This document shows, in pieces, positions 5,804-5,990 of a stretch of DNA of 5,990 nucleotides. The notes beneath the pieces were generated by a model, which had not been told where the DNA came from, made no database searches, and worked only from the letters and a program-made list of their open reading frames with translations. Origin of the DNA: Candidatus Chloroheliales bacterium (lineage in GTDB: Bacteria > Chloroflexota > Chloroflexia > QHBQ01); NCBI GenBank assembly GCA_003243865.1, contig QHBQ01000379.1:1-5990 (forward strand). Direction: 5' to 3'. Positions within the stretch are counted from its first letter, which is position 1. Every line of letters starts with the position of its first letter. The position numbers and the translations under genes are program-made.

Positions 5804-5825
5804 AGATTAGAGGTTAAAGATTAAA
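5798..5825. repeat. Heptamer tandem repeat (GATTAAA-type) x4 at the P450 stop codon
   Basis: GATTAAA, GATTAGA, GGTTAAA and GATTAAA run head to tail for 28 bases. The first unit supplies the last P450 codon (Asp) and its TAA stop. The array directly abuts the hairpin at 5827-5863. On the minus strand it reads as T-rich sequence (TTTAATC units). Confidence 0.75.
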
Positions 5826-5826
5826 G

Positions 5827-5863
5827 ATGATGGGACGGATGCGACTGTCATCCGCCCCATCAT
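5827..5863. terminator. Strong hairpin between convergent genes, probable bidirectional terminator
   Basis: Arms at 5827-5841 and 5849-5863 pair at 14 of 15 positions (one A/C mismatch at 5835/5855) around a 7-base loop. On the minus strand the hairpin is followed by CTTTAATCTTTAA, a moderately U-rich tail. On the plus strand it is followed by AATCTAC repeats with no T-run. It is therefore a better terminator for the gene entering from the right, though the position suits both. It may instead be part of a composite repeat element. Confidence 0.6.
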
Positions 5864-5898
5864 AATCTACAATCTACAATCTACCTTCTACCTTCTAC
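5864..5898. repeat. Heptamer tandem repeat AATCTAC x3 + CTTCTAC x2 at the end of the convergent gene
   Basis: Five uninterrupted 7-base units: AATCTAC at 5864, 5871 and 5878, then CTTCTAC at 5885 and 5892. The last unit contains the minus-strand TAG stop codon (5895-5897) of the partial right-hand gene. The array begins immediately after the hairpin. Confidence 0.85.
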
Positions 5899-5990
5899 CC
5901 CTCGATGCGGCTGGTCGGTTGCTCAGTGATGGCGCTGGCCCAGTAGCGGGCGGGGCGGATGTAGACATAGGGGCTGGCTGGCTCGACCGC
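5895..5990 (-). CDS. C-terminal fragment of an unidentified protein (runs off the right edge)
   Basis: The minus strand is open from the right edge to TAG at 5897-5895. The fragment is 31 residues long, beginning AVEPASPYVYIRPARYWASA and ending ITEQPTSRIEG. I do not recognise the family and too little is present to assign one. Coding is supported by third positions that are mostly G or C, as in the neighbouring genes, and by the sudden change to low-complexity heptamers at the stop codon. A hairpin with a U-rich tail in this orientation follows about 30 bases downstream, as expected for a gene end. It is convergent with the P450 gene. The fragment could still be a chance open frame. Confidence 0.6.
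   Translation of the reverse strand, partial: AVEPASPYVYIRPARYWASAITEQPTSRIEG

Noticed and set aside
5798..5898. Heptamer arrays as a CRISPR array or attachment site
   Set aside because: Units are 7 bases with no spacers, and there is no cas gene, integrase or tRNA gene nearby.

Overview
The window looks like chromosomal DNA from a GC-rich, filamentous-phototroph-like bacterium, most probably a member of Chloroflexota (Chloroflexales). Four clues point there. The bifunctional PBP has a very long cytoplasmic tail and an Asn-variant GT51 motif. Short heptameric tandem repeats (GGGCTGA, AATCTAC/CTTCTAC, GATTAAA) occur in three places. There are GTAGGGGCG...CGCCC palindromes. Intergenic DNA is AT-rich between genes that favour G/C at third codon positions. 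Cyanobacteria share some of these repeat habits, so the assignment is an inference.

Left half, minus strand (1-3650): a two-gene unit read right to left. A 1010-residue class A penicillin-binding protein (glycosyltransferase 51 plus transpeptidase) is followed after 6 bases by queA, whose 5' 203 codons lie in the window. The PBP starts at TTG with a good ribosome binding site. It appears to be driven by an extended -10 promoter (TTGACC-17-TATAAT) on the minus strand, with a leader of about 130 bases.

Centre (3651-3935): a 285-base divergent control region. A perfect consensus promoter on the plus strand (TTGACA-17-TATAAT) carries a 32-bp imperfect palindrome centred at the upstream edge of the -10 box, which is a strong candidate operator.

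Right half, plus strand (3936-5803): a probable two-gene operon encoding a SRPBCC/polyketide-cyclase-type hydrophobic-ligand protein and a soluble cytochrome P450 with intact signatures. A small GTAGGGGCG palindrome lies in the 47-base gap between them. The operon meets a convergent minus-strand gene, of which only the last 31 codons are present (5895-5990). Both genes run into heptamer arrays, with a strong hairpin between the arrays that probably acts as a terminator.

There is no CRISPR array, IS element, RNA gene or defence system. The most interesting material is the palindromic operator-like promoter, the repeat-built cytoplasmic tail of the PBP (including a palindromic repeat and a heptamer repeat translated in frame), and the heptamer-hairpin-heptamer junction between the convergent genes.
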